A stretch of 64,000 nucleotides of DNA from Mugil cephalus. Its lineage: Eukaryota > Chordata > Actinopteri > Mugiliformes > Mugilidae. A program made the translations under genes and the position numbers. Positions 20,539-32,964 of the stretch are shown piece after piece. Within the stretch, counting starts at the first letter, position 1, and each line of letters opens with the position of its first letter. The stretch covers positions 37,367,599 through 37,431,598 of the forward strand of contig NC_061770.1 of NCBI RefSeq assembly GCF_022458985.1, in the 5' to 3' direction. Below the pieces are notes generated by a model. It searched no databases and was not told where the DNA came from. It was given only the letters and a program-made list of their open reading frames with translations.

Positions 20539-22590
20539 AACCGATCATGTTTTAACTTTGAATAGTTCTGTAAATAGTTGCTATAAACTAAACAAAAATA
20601 AAAATCTCTCTCTGATTGGTTTTGAAGACCAGCAGAAGTTTGTCATGACACTTGCTATCATGATTTTGGCAGTTTTTACTGGGATTAAAGGTACAAACTT
20701 TACAAGATCAAAAGTCCACCATTGCGATAAAGTATCCATATACTAGAATTGTCCCTTTGTATTTGAGATTATGCGAAAACAAAATTTAATGATTTTCTTT
20801 TCATACTCTGGAGCAGGTCCTCCTTTGCAACACAGTTTAGCTATGTAGAAGCCAGGGAGATGATTGCTTTTATTTCTATTGTTATTTGATATGCAATTAA
20901 ACTATTGTGTCCTGTTGAAATGATATCACTTCAAATCATCCAATAATGAATATAAAATACATTTATCACTTAAATTAGCAGATTTTTAGGATTTTGTGAA
21001 GCATTTTGTAAGGTTGATTTGAACAGTGCTCAGATTTTTATTGATGTTGATTTGAAAGATCCAACATTGATTCATAAAATCATTCTTTTAAATACACAAC
21101 ACTGAAAGCATGAGTCAGAATCAAATCAATTCAGGAAATCAATGATGATAACCAGCCACAGTGGAAAAACTGATTATTTACACTCATTATTTGTACCAGA
21201 AACTAGAATAAAAAATTGCAGATGAAAATTTGGGGATATTTCCAAGAACTGACATTACAACCACAGTCATTTACCATCAATATATTCATGAACTGAAATG
21301 TCCAATGCTTTCAAAGAGGCCAAACATTATCCTCCAGTAATGGAGTCAGTATAGGCTGTCATGGAGCTCAACATTAACGTATGTTGTTCCATCAGTGGTT
21401 TTACTTGTGTTTTTTAGAAACTGTGTGAAATTCAAGGAACAACAAAGATTCACAGTGAAAGACCAACAACCTACATAAGTACAAAATGTGCATCACACAG
21501 TGACACACCCAGATCTGTTTCATTTTATCGTCTCTGTGTGGTTGTAGTCAAAAGGTGACGACCTGTGGTTTTGTGAGGCTGGTACTCTGCATCAGAATAT
21601 CTGCTGACTGTGTCTACAAGTGTACAGACAAATGACATGTGATTTTAGCTGTTGTGGCGAAGTTGGCCTTGCAAGAACATGTTTGTTGCAAAATGTAACT
21701 CTAACAAAGTGTTGTTTTAAACTTGTAGAATATCATGGAGAGGTTTACATGAGTTGCCAAGATCCATTTCAGAGAGGTTCAGAGGACGCATTTAGATGAG
21801 GACAAAGATGTATAAAAATAATGGAGTTAACATCTGCCTGAGATTTGAACAGTAGCCTATCATAATGAAGTAATGTGGCTTCGACTAGTTGTTATGATCT
21901 CTTACGATTTAGTACACTACTTACCATGAGTGAATTGGAGAAGTCTTCTGTGGAGTGACTTTGTTATCCAAAAATACAGAAAAGGTATTCATGAATACAC
22001 AGGACAAGATATTACAATCCCTTGTGCCATGATCTTAAGCAAAACTCCTTTAGAAGCCTGGTCCAACTGGACAACCAACCAGCAGACTAGTGGTCATCTA
22101 CTTACTAACCTAGCCAGCAGCAGTAGTTAACAGAGATGATGGGAATGCGACTACACTCAGACCAGACATCTCTTCCTTCTGCCATTGTCAAAAGGGAGAT
22201 ACAATTAGCCTAGCCTAACATTCCTCCCCTCTGCCAAGAACAGAAGTTACACACAAGAAAATGCCAGCAAACAAGCCTAACTAGCAACAGTAGGCAGTAT
22301 GCAGTGTGCAGCACATCATTGGGGTTTTCAAGTGGGCACCTCCCTTCACCGATGTTTCATTAAGTTAGGCCCACAACACCTCAAGAAGGCTTAACAGTGA
22401 GCCCCAGCGTCCCAGAGTCACCCCCCTCAATGCAGCCACCACACCACCGTGTGCCTTTCAACCGACAGATGAGATTAATCTTACTACAAGTGCTACCTAT
22501 TGACAATACATAGCTAGCCTTACCTTTAGCATGTTCCCCAGTTAGCATGCTTCCTCAGTAGCCACAACTACTGACTCATCCCACTGCCAG
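20539..22590 (+). other. N4 3' UTR and type-A spacer
   Basis: Non-coding. Type A is recognised by GACACTTGCTATCATGATTT near 20646, the ATTTGATATGCAATTAAACT block near 20885, AGTGAAAGACCAACAACCTA near 21453, and GTGGCTTCGACTAGTTGTTA near 21878. The same series follows N5, N7 and N9. Small open frames here are not conserved between copies. No gene is seen. Confidence 0.55.
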
Positions 22591-22599
22591 GGACACATT

Positions 22600-22950
22600 C
22601 TTTACAGCAACCCTCTGTTCTTTTCCGCGAAGGCCCAACTCACACAGGAGAGCAATGGCGGATTTCGCAACAAATCCACGGCAGCCAACCTCCACTGGGC
22701 ACACCCGGGCACTCCAGCTTCGCTGCTACACTTCCGATGCCAACTCCGCATATGTATCTCTCTTGCGCTCATTCGCCTCTTCAACTCTGCCTTCCCACGG
22801 GACAATTAATTCCACAAAATACACTATCCTTTCTTTCTCAGACCACAACAGCAAGTCCGGTCTTTTGAAGGTCACAGCTATCTGTTGTGGAATGCTCAAA
22901 CCACCATCTAAATCAGTCCTCAGCTCCCAGGCTCCGCCCACACTTAGCTG
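22600..22950 (-). mobile_element. Fossil of a retroelement endonuclease domain, copy 1
   Basis: The minus strand translates to QIAVTFKRPDLLLWSEKERI, then VYFVELIVPW and ERKRDTYAELASE. The pattern resembles the C-terminal restriction-like (PD-D/ExK) endonuclease found in some non-LTR retrotransposons. Four copies exist in type-A spacers (also 28080-28430, 40379-40835, 52949-53345). All are broken fragments. The family call is tentative. Confidence 0.45.
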
Positions 22951-24000
22951 CCCTGCATTATGCCTGAATCTCTAAAACAGAGGAGAAGTGTTGGAAAGCT
23001 GCCATCCCTCAAGTCCAATCAGGCTGTGTGCTCTAGTTCCCATGAGGGAAAAGAGGAGAGAAAAGAAAGTTGGATAAAACCATCATAGGAGACATGTTGC
23101 TATTATGGTTATGTTGCAGAGTAGAACAACATAAGTACAGCATCAGACTAAATGGTTCTGCTGGTCCAGAGATCTGCTATGGCTGAAAAAACGAGAGTCC
23201 AACTCCACTTGAATCATGTTTTGATGTACTTATGAGGTAATGCTGCCTCAATGGTTTAAACTTGTAAACTATGACTTTAAGCATCTTTACAATCACAGGT
23301 TTTTTCACTATTTCAAAGGGTACCATGTTTTTCCTGATATGAAAGTCAACACGTCTGCAATTTCCTTCCACCAGTGTCCTATCTTGTCATACAGGGTGAC
23401 ACTGGACTGACAACTGGTTTTGTAGTTGTGGTTTTGGAGTTGGATAAGGAGCAAGCATCACAATCTGGAAAAGACACACATTTGTGTTCCAGTGCTGGTA
23501 CAGGTTTGTCATGACACTACCTTTTATCTTTTACAAACTATCAACATTACAGAGCACACTGGTCTGCTCCATGTCAGACATTACAAAAAAGTCCCCACAT
23601 TTCCGTATTCGGTTCTGTATTGTTGTGCAACTATCAGCTGAGTGCACTCAGAAGTCTTACTGATTACAACTGTAAAGTATTATAGTGAAAATAATAATAA
23701 TTACCCAACTCAATCAGTCATGTATTGCATGTGACTGTAATCCCCTTTTCTGCACCTTTTTCTGAACATTTCTGCACTTTAAAGAAACCTAACGCTAAAC
23801 AAACATATTGAATATGACCTATCAGTGACGTCAGTAAGGGGTTACATGACTGAGAATGTGAGGTCATTTATGTGTACATGATTTAATCTAACGGCAGCTT
23901 GAGGAGTAGCTACACTTTTCAAATACCTCTCAACAAGTCTTTAGTCCTGCCCCTTGGCTATATACCAAGTGTCACTGTTGTTGTGAACATGTTACCTAAT
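22951..24000 (+). other. Type-A spacer end and N5 5' flank
   Basis: Non-coding. It includes CCAATCAGGCTGTGTGCTCT near 23015, a TGTCCTATCTTGTCATACAG block near 23372, and the standard NITR upstream module from about 23630 (GTCAGTAAGGGGTTACATGA near 23830). No gene is seen. Confidence 0.55.
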
Positions 24001-24004
24001 GGAA

Positions 24005-24110
24005 CCTACAGTTTCACTTCGACTGGCCAATCAAACAAAGTCTTGTCTTTGAAGAGTTGGTGAAGCTCAAGAGCGAGATTCATTTCACTTGAGTCTCCAA
24101 TGTGAACACG
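24005..24110 (+). promoter_or_regulatory. N5 core promoter
   Basis: ISRE-like CAGTTTCACTTCGAC (from about 24009, two bases shorter than in other copies) and a CCAAT box at 24027-24031, 84 bases before the ATG. Confidence 0.6.
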
Positions 24111-25545
24111 ATGACATCGCTAACGTTTGTTTTCTACCTGACATGTTTGTTCTTGTGGGGAAAGGGTGAGTTGTACTTTTGTGGCCATAATTTGTATTTT
24201 GGCAGTGTTTCAAATCGTTTCTCATTTCTAGATTGTAATTTGTCTTCTAAAATCTGAAATCAATTGTGTCTTTGCCTTTTCAGCTCAGGAGACACATCAG
24301 TCCTCCTCTGTTCATCAAGAGACTGGTTTCAGATCAGTAAATGTTGGTGAAAGTATACTTTTGCGATGTTTCTATGAAAAAAATGACAAAGCATGGCTTT
24401 ACTGGTATAAGCAAACTCTGGGACAGAAACCAAAGCTCATCTTTTCATTCTACATCCGTGGTAAAACTTGGACATTTTATGATGAATTCGAAAACAACTC
24501 CCGCATCACATTAAATATTGGAAATGGTAAAAACCACTTAATTATTTCAGATTTGCGTATTTCAGACTCAGCTACATATTATTGTGCAAGTAGCTCTTTA
24601 GAAATACTTGAATTTGCAGAAGGCGTTACAGTCAGTGTAAAAGGTTCAGGTTTGAATATTACCAGTTCAGTTCATCAGTCTTCATCTCAGACCGTCCAGC
24701 TAGGAGACTCTGTGACTCTGAACTGTACAGTACACACTGGGACCTGTGATGGAGAACACAGACTTTACTGGTTTAAAGACTCTGAAGAATCTCATCCAGG
24801 ACTAATTTACACTCATGGAGGCAGGAATGATCACTGTGAGAGGAAAAATAACACAAAAACACAAACCTGTGTGTACAACCTGCCAATGGAGAACATGACT
24901 CTGTCTCATAATGGGATCTACAACTGTGCTGTTGCCTCATGTGGACACATACTGTTTGGAAATGGGACCAAGCTGGAGTTGAAGAGTGAGTAGAACTGTA
25001 ACAGATGTTTTCTGATCTGATTAACAGATCTGATTATTACATAAAGATGATGTTGTTAATGTCATTCCATGTCTGCCTCAAGCTGCAGATGAGGAGGTTT
25101 CTCTTGTCTTGGTGTATTTCTTGAGTGGTGCTTTGGCGTTCACCACTATCCTGACACTTTCACTGGCTGCCTTACTGTACACACACAAGAGAAAAGGCCA
25201 GAAAGTTACAGGTAAATAGTACTGTTTATTGCATGATTAGTGAATTTCAACCTCATAGAAACACAACTTTTCTTTGTGTTTCAGAGTCTCATGAAAGATT
25301 TTCGGCTTCATACCCAATGAACTCAGAGGTATCCAGATAACTTTCAAAATAATCTTATTGCTGAAATGTTTTCTTCTTAGGTATATGGCACATTGTAAGT
25401 TGCTGTTTGTCTGTTTTATTAGCAGCGTTTCCCGGCTGAAGAAAACCTCCATTACGCTGCTTTAAGGGTAAAGAAGGCCAATCGATCCAGAAGTCAAAGA
25501 GATGATACAGAGACAACATGTATCTACTCTGGTGTGAGGAAATAA
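24111..25545 (+). CDS. nitr: N5: NITR-type inhibitory receptor, five exons
   Basis: Exons: 24111-24165, 24284-24985, 25089-25211, 25285-25328 and 25423/25426-25545, giving about 347 residues. The reading frame is open from the exon-2 acceptor (AQETHQSSSVHQETGF). The V domain has CFYEKNDKAWLYWYKQT, RGKTWTFYDEFENNSRI and the alternative junction ASSSLEILEF, shared with N6 and nearly with N8. The second domain has six cysteines, reads GIYNCAVASC, and ends FGNGTKLEL. Exon 5 begins RFPAEENLHYAAL, where the usual SFQ has changed, and keeps the ITIM. The C-terminus is TETTCIYSGV. The TTTTATTAGCAG acceptor offers two starts three bases apart. Confidence 0.85.
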
Positions 25546-28070
25546 AACATATCATGTTTTAACTTCGAATAGTTCTGTAAATAGTTGCTATAAACTAAAC
25601 AAAAATAAAAAATTCTTCCCGATTGGTTTTGATGACAAGCAGAAGTTTGTCATGACACTTGTTATCATGATTTTGGCAGTTTTTACTGGGATTAAAGGTA
25701 CAAACTTTACAACATCAAAAGTCCACCATTGCGATAAAGTATCAGTATACTAGAATTGTCCCTTTGTATTGATTTTCTTTTCATACTGTATAGCAGATCC
25801 TGATTTGCACCAAAGTTTAACTCTGTAGAAGCCACGGATATAACTGCTGTTATTTCTATTGTTATTTGATATGCAATTAAACTATTGTGTCCTGCTGAAA
25901 CGATATAACTTCAAATCATCCAATATAGAACATAAAATGCATTTATGACTTGAATTAGCAGATTTTTAGGATTTTGTGAAGCATTTTATAAGGTTAATTT
26001 GAATAGTGCTATATAAATCGAGACTTCATATTGATGGATAATGTGAGACTATTTGCTGCTTTTCTCAGCTACCAGTACTTCTACTATTAATTGTGTTTAC
26101 GTACAACTCAGGATCTTTTTGTCCACAGTTCAACATTATTCAACGTTCTGTAATTGTAAAAATGAACTGCATCTTGGCTCACAATGTTTAGTCCTGTATA
26201 TATTTAAAAGTCGACTGTTAAGACATTTTCTCACTGTGCTTAAGTGTTCCCTGGGTATTACACATGCCAGAAGGTCAATATAACACTAACACTAACATTC
26301 ACTGCATTCAATGATGTCAGGATTCAAATGTTTGTTCCATTTTTATTTATTTCATTTTTCCAAAATAGATTTAATATAACCACAATATAACCACACACAA
26401 ATTGTCGTGAGACGTGAAGTTTGGTCTCAGTTTAAAAAAAGGTTTTTCAGATGTTGATTTGAAAGATCCAACAATGATGCATAAAATCCTTCTTTTAAAT
26501 ACACAGCATTGAAAGCATGAATCATAATCAAATCAATTCAGGAAATCAATGATGATAACCAACCATGATGGAAAAACGGATTATTTACACTCATTATTTG
26601 TACCAGAAACTAGAATAAAAAATACAGATGAAGATTTAGGATGTGTCCAAGAGCTGACATTACCACCACAGTCACTTACCATCGACAAATTTATAAATTC
26701 AAAATGTCCAATGCTTTCAAAGAGGCCAAACACTATCCTCAACTAATGGAGTGAGTATAGGCTGTCATGGAGCTCAGCATTAAGACATGTTGTTCCATCA
26801 GTGGTTTTACTTGTGTTTTTTTAGAAAGTGGTGAAATTCAAGGAACAACAACAATTGACAGTGAAAGACCAACAACCTACATAAGTACAAAATGTGCGTC
26901 ACACAGTGACACACCCAGATCTGTTTCATTTTATCGTTTCTGTGGGGTTGTAGTCAAAGGGTGATGACCTGTAGTTTTGTGAGGCTGGTACTCTGCATCA
27001 GAATATCTGCTGACTGTGTCTACAAGTGTACAGACAAATAACATGTGATTTTAGCTGTTGTGGCAAAGGTGGCCTTGCAAGAACATGTTGGTTACAAAAT
27101 GTAACTCTAGCAAAGTGTTGTTTTAAACTTTAAACTAGAATATCACTGAGAGGTTTACATGAGGTTCCCAAGATCCATTTCAGAGAGGTTCAGAGGACGC
27201 ATTTAGATGAGGACAAAGATATATAAAAATAATGGAGTTAACATCTGCCTAAGATTTTGGATTCCCTTGATCAAATAGGTGGCCATTCACCAACTGATGT
27301 GAACATTAATCTATTATAATGAAGTGATGTGGCTTCGACTAGTTGTTATGATCCCCTACAATTTAGTACACTTCTTACCATGAGTGAATTGGAGAAATCT
27401 TCTGTGGAGTGACTTTGTTATCCACAAATAAAGAAGAGGTATTCATTAATATACAGGAAGAGATGTTACAATCCCTTGGGCCATGATCAAAGGCAAAACT
27501 CGTTTAGAAGCCCGGTCCAACTGGACAACCAACCAGCAGCCCAGTGATCATCTACTTACTAACCTAGCCAGCAGCAGTAGGTAATAGAGATGATGGGAAT
27601 GCGACTCCACTTGGACCAGACATCTCTTCCTTCTGCCTATGTCAGAAAGGAGATACAATTAGCCTAGCCTAACATTCCTCCCCTCTGCCAAGAACAGAAG
27701 TTACACACAAGAAAATGCCAGCAAACAAGCCTAACTAGCAACAGTAGGCAGTATGCAGTGTGCAGCACATCATTGGGGTTTTCAAGTGGGCACCTCCCTT
27801 CACCAATGTTTCATTAAGTTAGGCCCACGACACCTCAAGAAGGCTTAACAGTGAGCTGCAGCGTCCCAGAGTCACCCCCTCAATGCAGCCACCACGCCAC
27901 CGTATGCCTTTCAACCGACAGATTAGATTTATCTTACTACAAGTGCTACCTATTGACAGTACATAGCTAGCCGTACCTTTAGCATGCTCCGCAGTTAGCG
28001 TGCTTCCTCCATAGCTACAAACACTGACTCACTCGCTCCGCTGCCAGGGATATATTCTTTACAGCAACCC
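25546..28070 (+). other. N5 3' UTR and type-A spacer
   Basis: Non-coding. It repeats the type-A landmarks seen after N4 in the same order, including GACACTTGTTATCATGATTT near 25653, CAATGATGTCAGGATTCAAA near 26309, and CTTCGACTAGTTGTTATGAT near 27332. It is close enough by eye to be a recent duplication. No gene is seen. Confidence 0.55.
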
Positions 28071-28079
28071 TCTGTTCTT

Positions 28080-28430
28080 TTCCGCGAATGCCCAACTCAC
28101 ACAGGAGAACAATGGCGGATTTCGCAACAAATCCACGGCAGCCAACCTCCACTGGGCGCACCCGGGCGCTCCAGCCCTGCTGCTCCACTTACGATGTCAA
28201 CTCTGCATATGTATCTCTCTTGCGCTCATTCGCCTCTTCAACTGTGTCTTCCCACGGGACAATTAATTCCACAAAATACACTATCCTTTCTTTCTCAGAC
28301 CACAACAGCAAGTCTGGTCTTTTGAAGGTCACAGCTATCTGTTGTGGAACGCTCAAACAGCGATCTAAATCAGTCCTCAGCTCTCAGGTTCTGCCCACAC
28401 TTAGCTGCCCTGTATTATGCCTGAATCTCT
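28080..28430 (-). mobile_element. Fossil of a retroelement endonuclease domain, copy 2
   Basis: The same minus-strand remnant as at 22600-22950, at the same place in the type-A spacer. The plus strand happens to stay open for about 114 codons here, but that frame is not a conserved protein. Confidence 0.45.
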
Positions 28431-29690
28431 GAAGCAGAGGAGAAGCATTGGGAAGCTGCCATCCCTCAAGTCCAATCAGGCTGTGTGCTCTAGTTCCCAT
28501 GAGGGAAAAGAGGAGAGAGAAGAAAGTTGGATAAACCCATCACAGGAGACATGTTGCTGTTGTGGTTATGTTGCAGAGTAGAACGACATAAGTACAGCAT
28601 CAGACTACATGGTTCTGTTGGTCCAGAGATCCACTACGGCTGAATAAAACGAGAGTCCAACTCCACTGGAATCATGTTTTGATGTACTTACTCATTCTCG
28701 TGATCTATGACTTTCAGCATCTTTACAATCACAGGCTTTTTCACTATTTCAAATGGTACTATGTCTTTCCTGATATGAAAGTCATCACGTCTGCAATTTC
28801 CTTCCACCAGTGTCCTATCTTGTCATACAGGGTGACACTGGACTGACAACTGTTTGTTTAGTTGTGGTTTTGGAGTTGGATCAGGAGCTAGCATGACAAT
28901 CTGGAAAAGACACACCAAAAGAAAAAAAAGTCACCACATTTCCGTATTGGGTTCTGTATTGTATTCCACACCTATCAAAGTCCCTAGTCTGTTAAATTGT
29001 GAACTGGCAAAACTCATGACTAAGTGTTCAGCATTTGACTGAACATTCGTATCTCTTTGTATCACCTTTGATAGTCAATGTGGCTATAATCATGATTTTA
29101 CAGCAAAGACTAAGCTAGAACTAGTCAAAGTTTTCTGTGTAGGATCTCTGGTTTCCAAGAACAGTTGTTTTGGTCAAGATATCTCTATTTAATTCCCTTT
29201 ACAGTCGTTCTATTCTGGGATCCTATAGGCCTTAGGTAAGCTGCCCTGAATGGGAATTTCCAGTGGATGCCTCAAATAAGCTGTCAGCTGAACTACTTGG
29301 GCTGGTTTATAGAGCAACTATCAGGTGAGTGCACTCAGAAGTCTTACTGCTTATGATAGTAAAGTATTATAGTGAAAATAATAATTACCCAAAACAATAA
29401 CTGAGCCATGTATTGCATGTGACTGAAATCCCCTTTGCACCTTTTTCTGAACATGTCTGCACTTAAAGAAACCTAATGCTAAACAAACATATTGAATATG
29501 ACATCAGTGACGTCAGTAAGGGGTTACATGAGTGAGAATGTAAGGTCATTTACATTTTAATAATTTTATCTAATGGCACCTTGAACAGCAGCTACACTTT
29601 TCAAATACCTCTCAACAAGTCTTTAGTCCTGCCCCTTGGCCAAATATCAAGTGTGTCACTGTGGCTGTGAACATGTTACTTTAATGGGAC
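28431..29690 (+). other. Type-A spacer end and N6 5' flank
   Basis: Non-coding. It contains the CCAATCAGGCTGTGTGCTCT block, an L2-related remnant around 29030-29280 (GGATCTCTGGTTTCCAAGAA), and the standard upstream module. No gene is seen. Confidence 0.5.
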
Positions 29691-29796
29691 GTACAGTTTC
29701 ACTTCAGACTGGCCAATCAAACGAAGTCTTGTCTTTGAAGAGTTGGTGAAGCTCAAGAGTGAGAATCATTTCACTCGAGTCTCTGATTTGAACACA
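29691..29796 (+). promoter_or_regulatory. N6 core promoter
   Basis: It has the ISRE-like CAGTTTCACTTCAG (from about 29694) and a CCAAT box at 29713-29717. It is intact even though the gene is damaged. Confidence 0.6.
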
Positions 29797-31228
29797 ATGA
29801 CGTCTTTAACGTTTGTTTTCTACCTGACATGTTTGTTCTTGTGGGGAAAGGGTGAGTTGCGTTTTTGTGCCCGTGGTTTGTATTTTGGCACTGTTTAAAA
29901 TCATTTCTCATTTGTATGAGATTGTAAATTGTTTTCTAAAATATGAAATCAATTGTGTTTTTGCTTTTTCAGCTCAGGAGACACATCAGTCCTCATCTGT
30001 TCATCAAGAGAGTGGCTTCAAAACAGTAAATGTTGGTGAAAGTATAATTTTGCGATGTTTCTATGAAAATGATAAGAAACCATGGCTTTACTGGTATAAG
30101 CAAACTCTGGGACAGAAACCAAAGCTCATTTCTTTGTTCTACATCCGTGGCAAAACTGCAACATTTTATGATGAATTTGAAAACAACTCCCGCTTCACAT
30201 TGGAAATTGGAAATGGAGCAAACCACTTAAATATTTCAGATTTGCGTATTTCAGACTCAGCTACTTATTATTGTGCAAGTAGCTCTTTAGAAATACTTGA
30301 ATTTGCAAAAGGTCTTACAGTCAGTGTAAAGGATTCAGGTTTGAATATTAACACTTCGGTTCATCAGTCTTCATCTGAGACCATCCAGCTAGGAGACTCT
30401 GTGACTCTGAACTGTACAGTACACACTGGGACCTGTGATGGAGAACACAGACTTTACTGGTTCAAAGACTGAAGAATCTCATCCAGGACTCATTTTCACT
30501 CATGGAGGCAGGAATGATCAGTGTGAGAGGAAAAATAACACAAAAACACAAACCTGTGTCTACAACCTGCCAATGGAGAATCTAAATCTGTCTCATAATG
30601 GGATCTACAACTGTGCTGTTGCCTCATGTGGACACATACTGTTTGGAAATGGGACCAAGCTGGAGTTGAAGAGTGAGTAGAATTTTAACACATGTCTTCT
30701 GATCTGATTAACAGATCTGATTATTGCATAAAGATGATGTTGTTCATGTCATTCCATGTCTGCCTCATGCTGCAGATGAGGAGGTTTCTCTTGTCTTGGT
30801 GTATTTCTTGAGTGGTGCTTTGGCGTTCACCACTATCCTGACACTTTCACTGGCTGCCTTACTGTACACACACAAGAGAAAAGGCCAGCAAGTTACAGGT
30901 AAATTGTACTGTTTATTGCATGATTAGTGAATTTTAACATCATTGAAACACAACTTTTCTTTGTGTTTCAGAGTCTCATGCAAGATTTTCGGATTCATAC
31001 CCAATGAACTCAGAGGTATCCAGATAACTTTCAAAATAATCTTATTGCTGAAATGTTTTCTTCTTAGGTATGTGCCACATTTTAAGTTGTTTTGTGTTTT
31101 ATTAGCAGAGTTTCCAGGGTGAAGAAAACCTCCATTACGCTGCTTTAAGGGTAAAGAAGGCCAATCGATCAAGAAGTCAAAGAGATGATACAGAGACAAA
31201 ATGTATCTACTCTGGTGTTAGGAAATAA
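29797..31228 (+). pseudogene. nitr: N6: NITR gene with a 2-base deletion in exon 2
   Basis: Exons by comparison: 29797-29851, 29973-30672, 30776-30898, 30972-31015 and 31106/31109-31228. Splice sites are all present. The V domain is intact (CFYENDKKPWLYWYKQT, RGKTATFYDEFENNSRF, ASSSLEILEF). In the second domain AAAGACTGAAGAATC lacks the CT found in all other copies (AAAGACTCTGAAGAATC), near 30470, which brings a stop straight after WFKD. Downstream sequence (EESHPGLIF to FGNGTKLEL, transmembrane, LHYAAL tail) is well kept in the shifted frame. Exon 2 is 700 bases against 702 in N4, N5 and N7. The damage looks recent. A truncated V-only product is conceivable. A sequencing error cannot be excluded. 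Confidence 0.85.
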
Positions 31229-32960
31229 AACATATCATGTTTTAACTTCGAATAGTTCTGTAAATAGTTGCTATAAACTAAACAAAAATAAAAAATTCTC
31301 CCCGATTGGTTTTGATGACAAGCAGAAGTTTGCCATGACACTTGTTATTATGATTTTGGCAGTTTTTACTGGGATTAAAGGTACAAACTTTACAAGATCA
31401 CAAGTCCACCATTGTGATAAAGTATCCATATACTAGAATTGTCCCTTTGTATTTGAGATTATGCGAAAACAAAATTTAATGATTTTCTTTTCATACTCTA
31501 GAGCAGGTCCTCCTTTGCAACACAGTTTAGCTATGTAGAAGCCAGGGAGATGATTGCTTTTATTTCTATTGTTATTTGATATGCAATTAAACTATTGTGT
31601 CCTGTTGAAATGATATCACTTCAAATCATCCAATAATGAATATAAAACGCATTTATGACTCCGTATACTAGAATTGTCCCTTTGTATTTGAGATTATGCG
31701 AAAACAAAATTTAATGATATAACTCTAACCCTAACCCTGAGTGGATATAACTCGAAATCAATACAATGAAAGTTAAAATGATTAAAATTGCACATTGTTA
31801 TAATAACCTAGTGAGGATAAGTGATAGTAGAAGATGAGATGAAATTACATTTTTTAGGATTTTGTGAAGCATTTTGTAAGGTTGATTTGAACAGTGCTAT
31901 ACAAATGGAGACTTCATATTGATGGATAAAAGTGAGACTATTCGCTGCCTGTCTCCCCTCCCAGTATTTCTACTATTAATTGTGTTTCTATGTCACCCAG
32001 GATCTTTTTTCAACAGTTCCATGTGATAAATTGTCTTGTAATTGTAATAATAAATTGCATCTTGGTTCTTAATGTTTTGTCCTGCGTGTATTCATTAGCC
32101 GAATTTGTAACACTTATTCTCATTGTGCTTAAGTGTTCCCCGGGTGTTACTCATGTTATAGGGGCCATGTTACTCTAACATATAACATTAAAGGCGTTAC
32201 TTGAGGTCAGTGTTTAAAGGCTTTAAAAAGATCCAATATAAGCTAAGACAAATCTAAGACAAATGGAGTCATCAAGTAATCATGGTCAAAAAACAGCTTC
32301 AGATTATTTAGATTGATCTTAATTTGAAAGATCCAACATTGTTTCATTAAATTCTCCTTTTAAATACTTGGCATTTGCTGCATCCTCTCATTAGAAATCT
32401 TGTTGCGTTCTGGAAGCAGTTTAGTTTTAAGTAAAATTGCTCCAAACTGAAACATCTCTAAACTAAACTTGATTCAGGAAATGAGTGACGATACTCAGCC
32501 ATAGTGGAAGAACTGTTTACACTCATTATTTGTACCAGAAAATGGAATAAAAAAACTACATATGAATATTTCCCAAGAGCTGACACTACAAGCACAGACA
32601 TTTACCATCGACATGTTTATGAATTCAAAATGCCCAATGCTTTCAAAGAGGCCAAATACTAACCCAAACTGATGAAGTCCGTATGGGCTGTCATGGAGCT
32701 CAGCATTAAGGAAGCGGTTTCCTTTAATCATCTACATGTGGTTGTAGTCAAAAGGTGATAATCTGCAGTTGTCTGTTGGCTGGTATCCTGCATCAGAATA
32801 TCTGATAACTGTGTCTACGAGTGTACAGACATATGACATGTGACTTTAGCTATTGTGGTGAAGTTGACCTTGCACAAATATGTTGGTTACAAAATGTAAC
32901 TCTAAGAAAGTGGTGTTTTTTAGACTAGTAGAATACTGAGAGGAATACATGTTGTTGTCC
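31229..32960 (+). other. N6 3' UTR, type-A start joined to type-B spacer
   Basis: Non-coding. It starts like type A (31280-31720) and then switches near 31720 to type-B sequence, with TGTTCCCCGGGTGTTACTCA near 32133 and CCCAAGAGCTGACACTACAA near 32573. A repeated piece (ACTAGAATTGTCCCTTTGTA at 31432 and again near 31668) marks the junction. No gene is seen. Confidence 0.55.
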
Positions 32961-32964
32961 AGAT

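Noticed and set aside
20495-20746. An 83-codon frame overlapping the last exon of N4, seen also at N6
   Set aside because: It overlaps exon 5 in another frame and is conserved only because the exon and its UTR are.
28088-28432. A 114-codon plus-strand frame, with partners at 22655 and 40488
   Set aside because: It lies opposite the retroelement fossil, whose minus-strand sequence explains the conservation. Lengths and ends vary and there are no splice or promoter signals.
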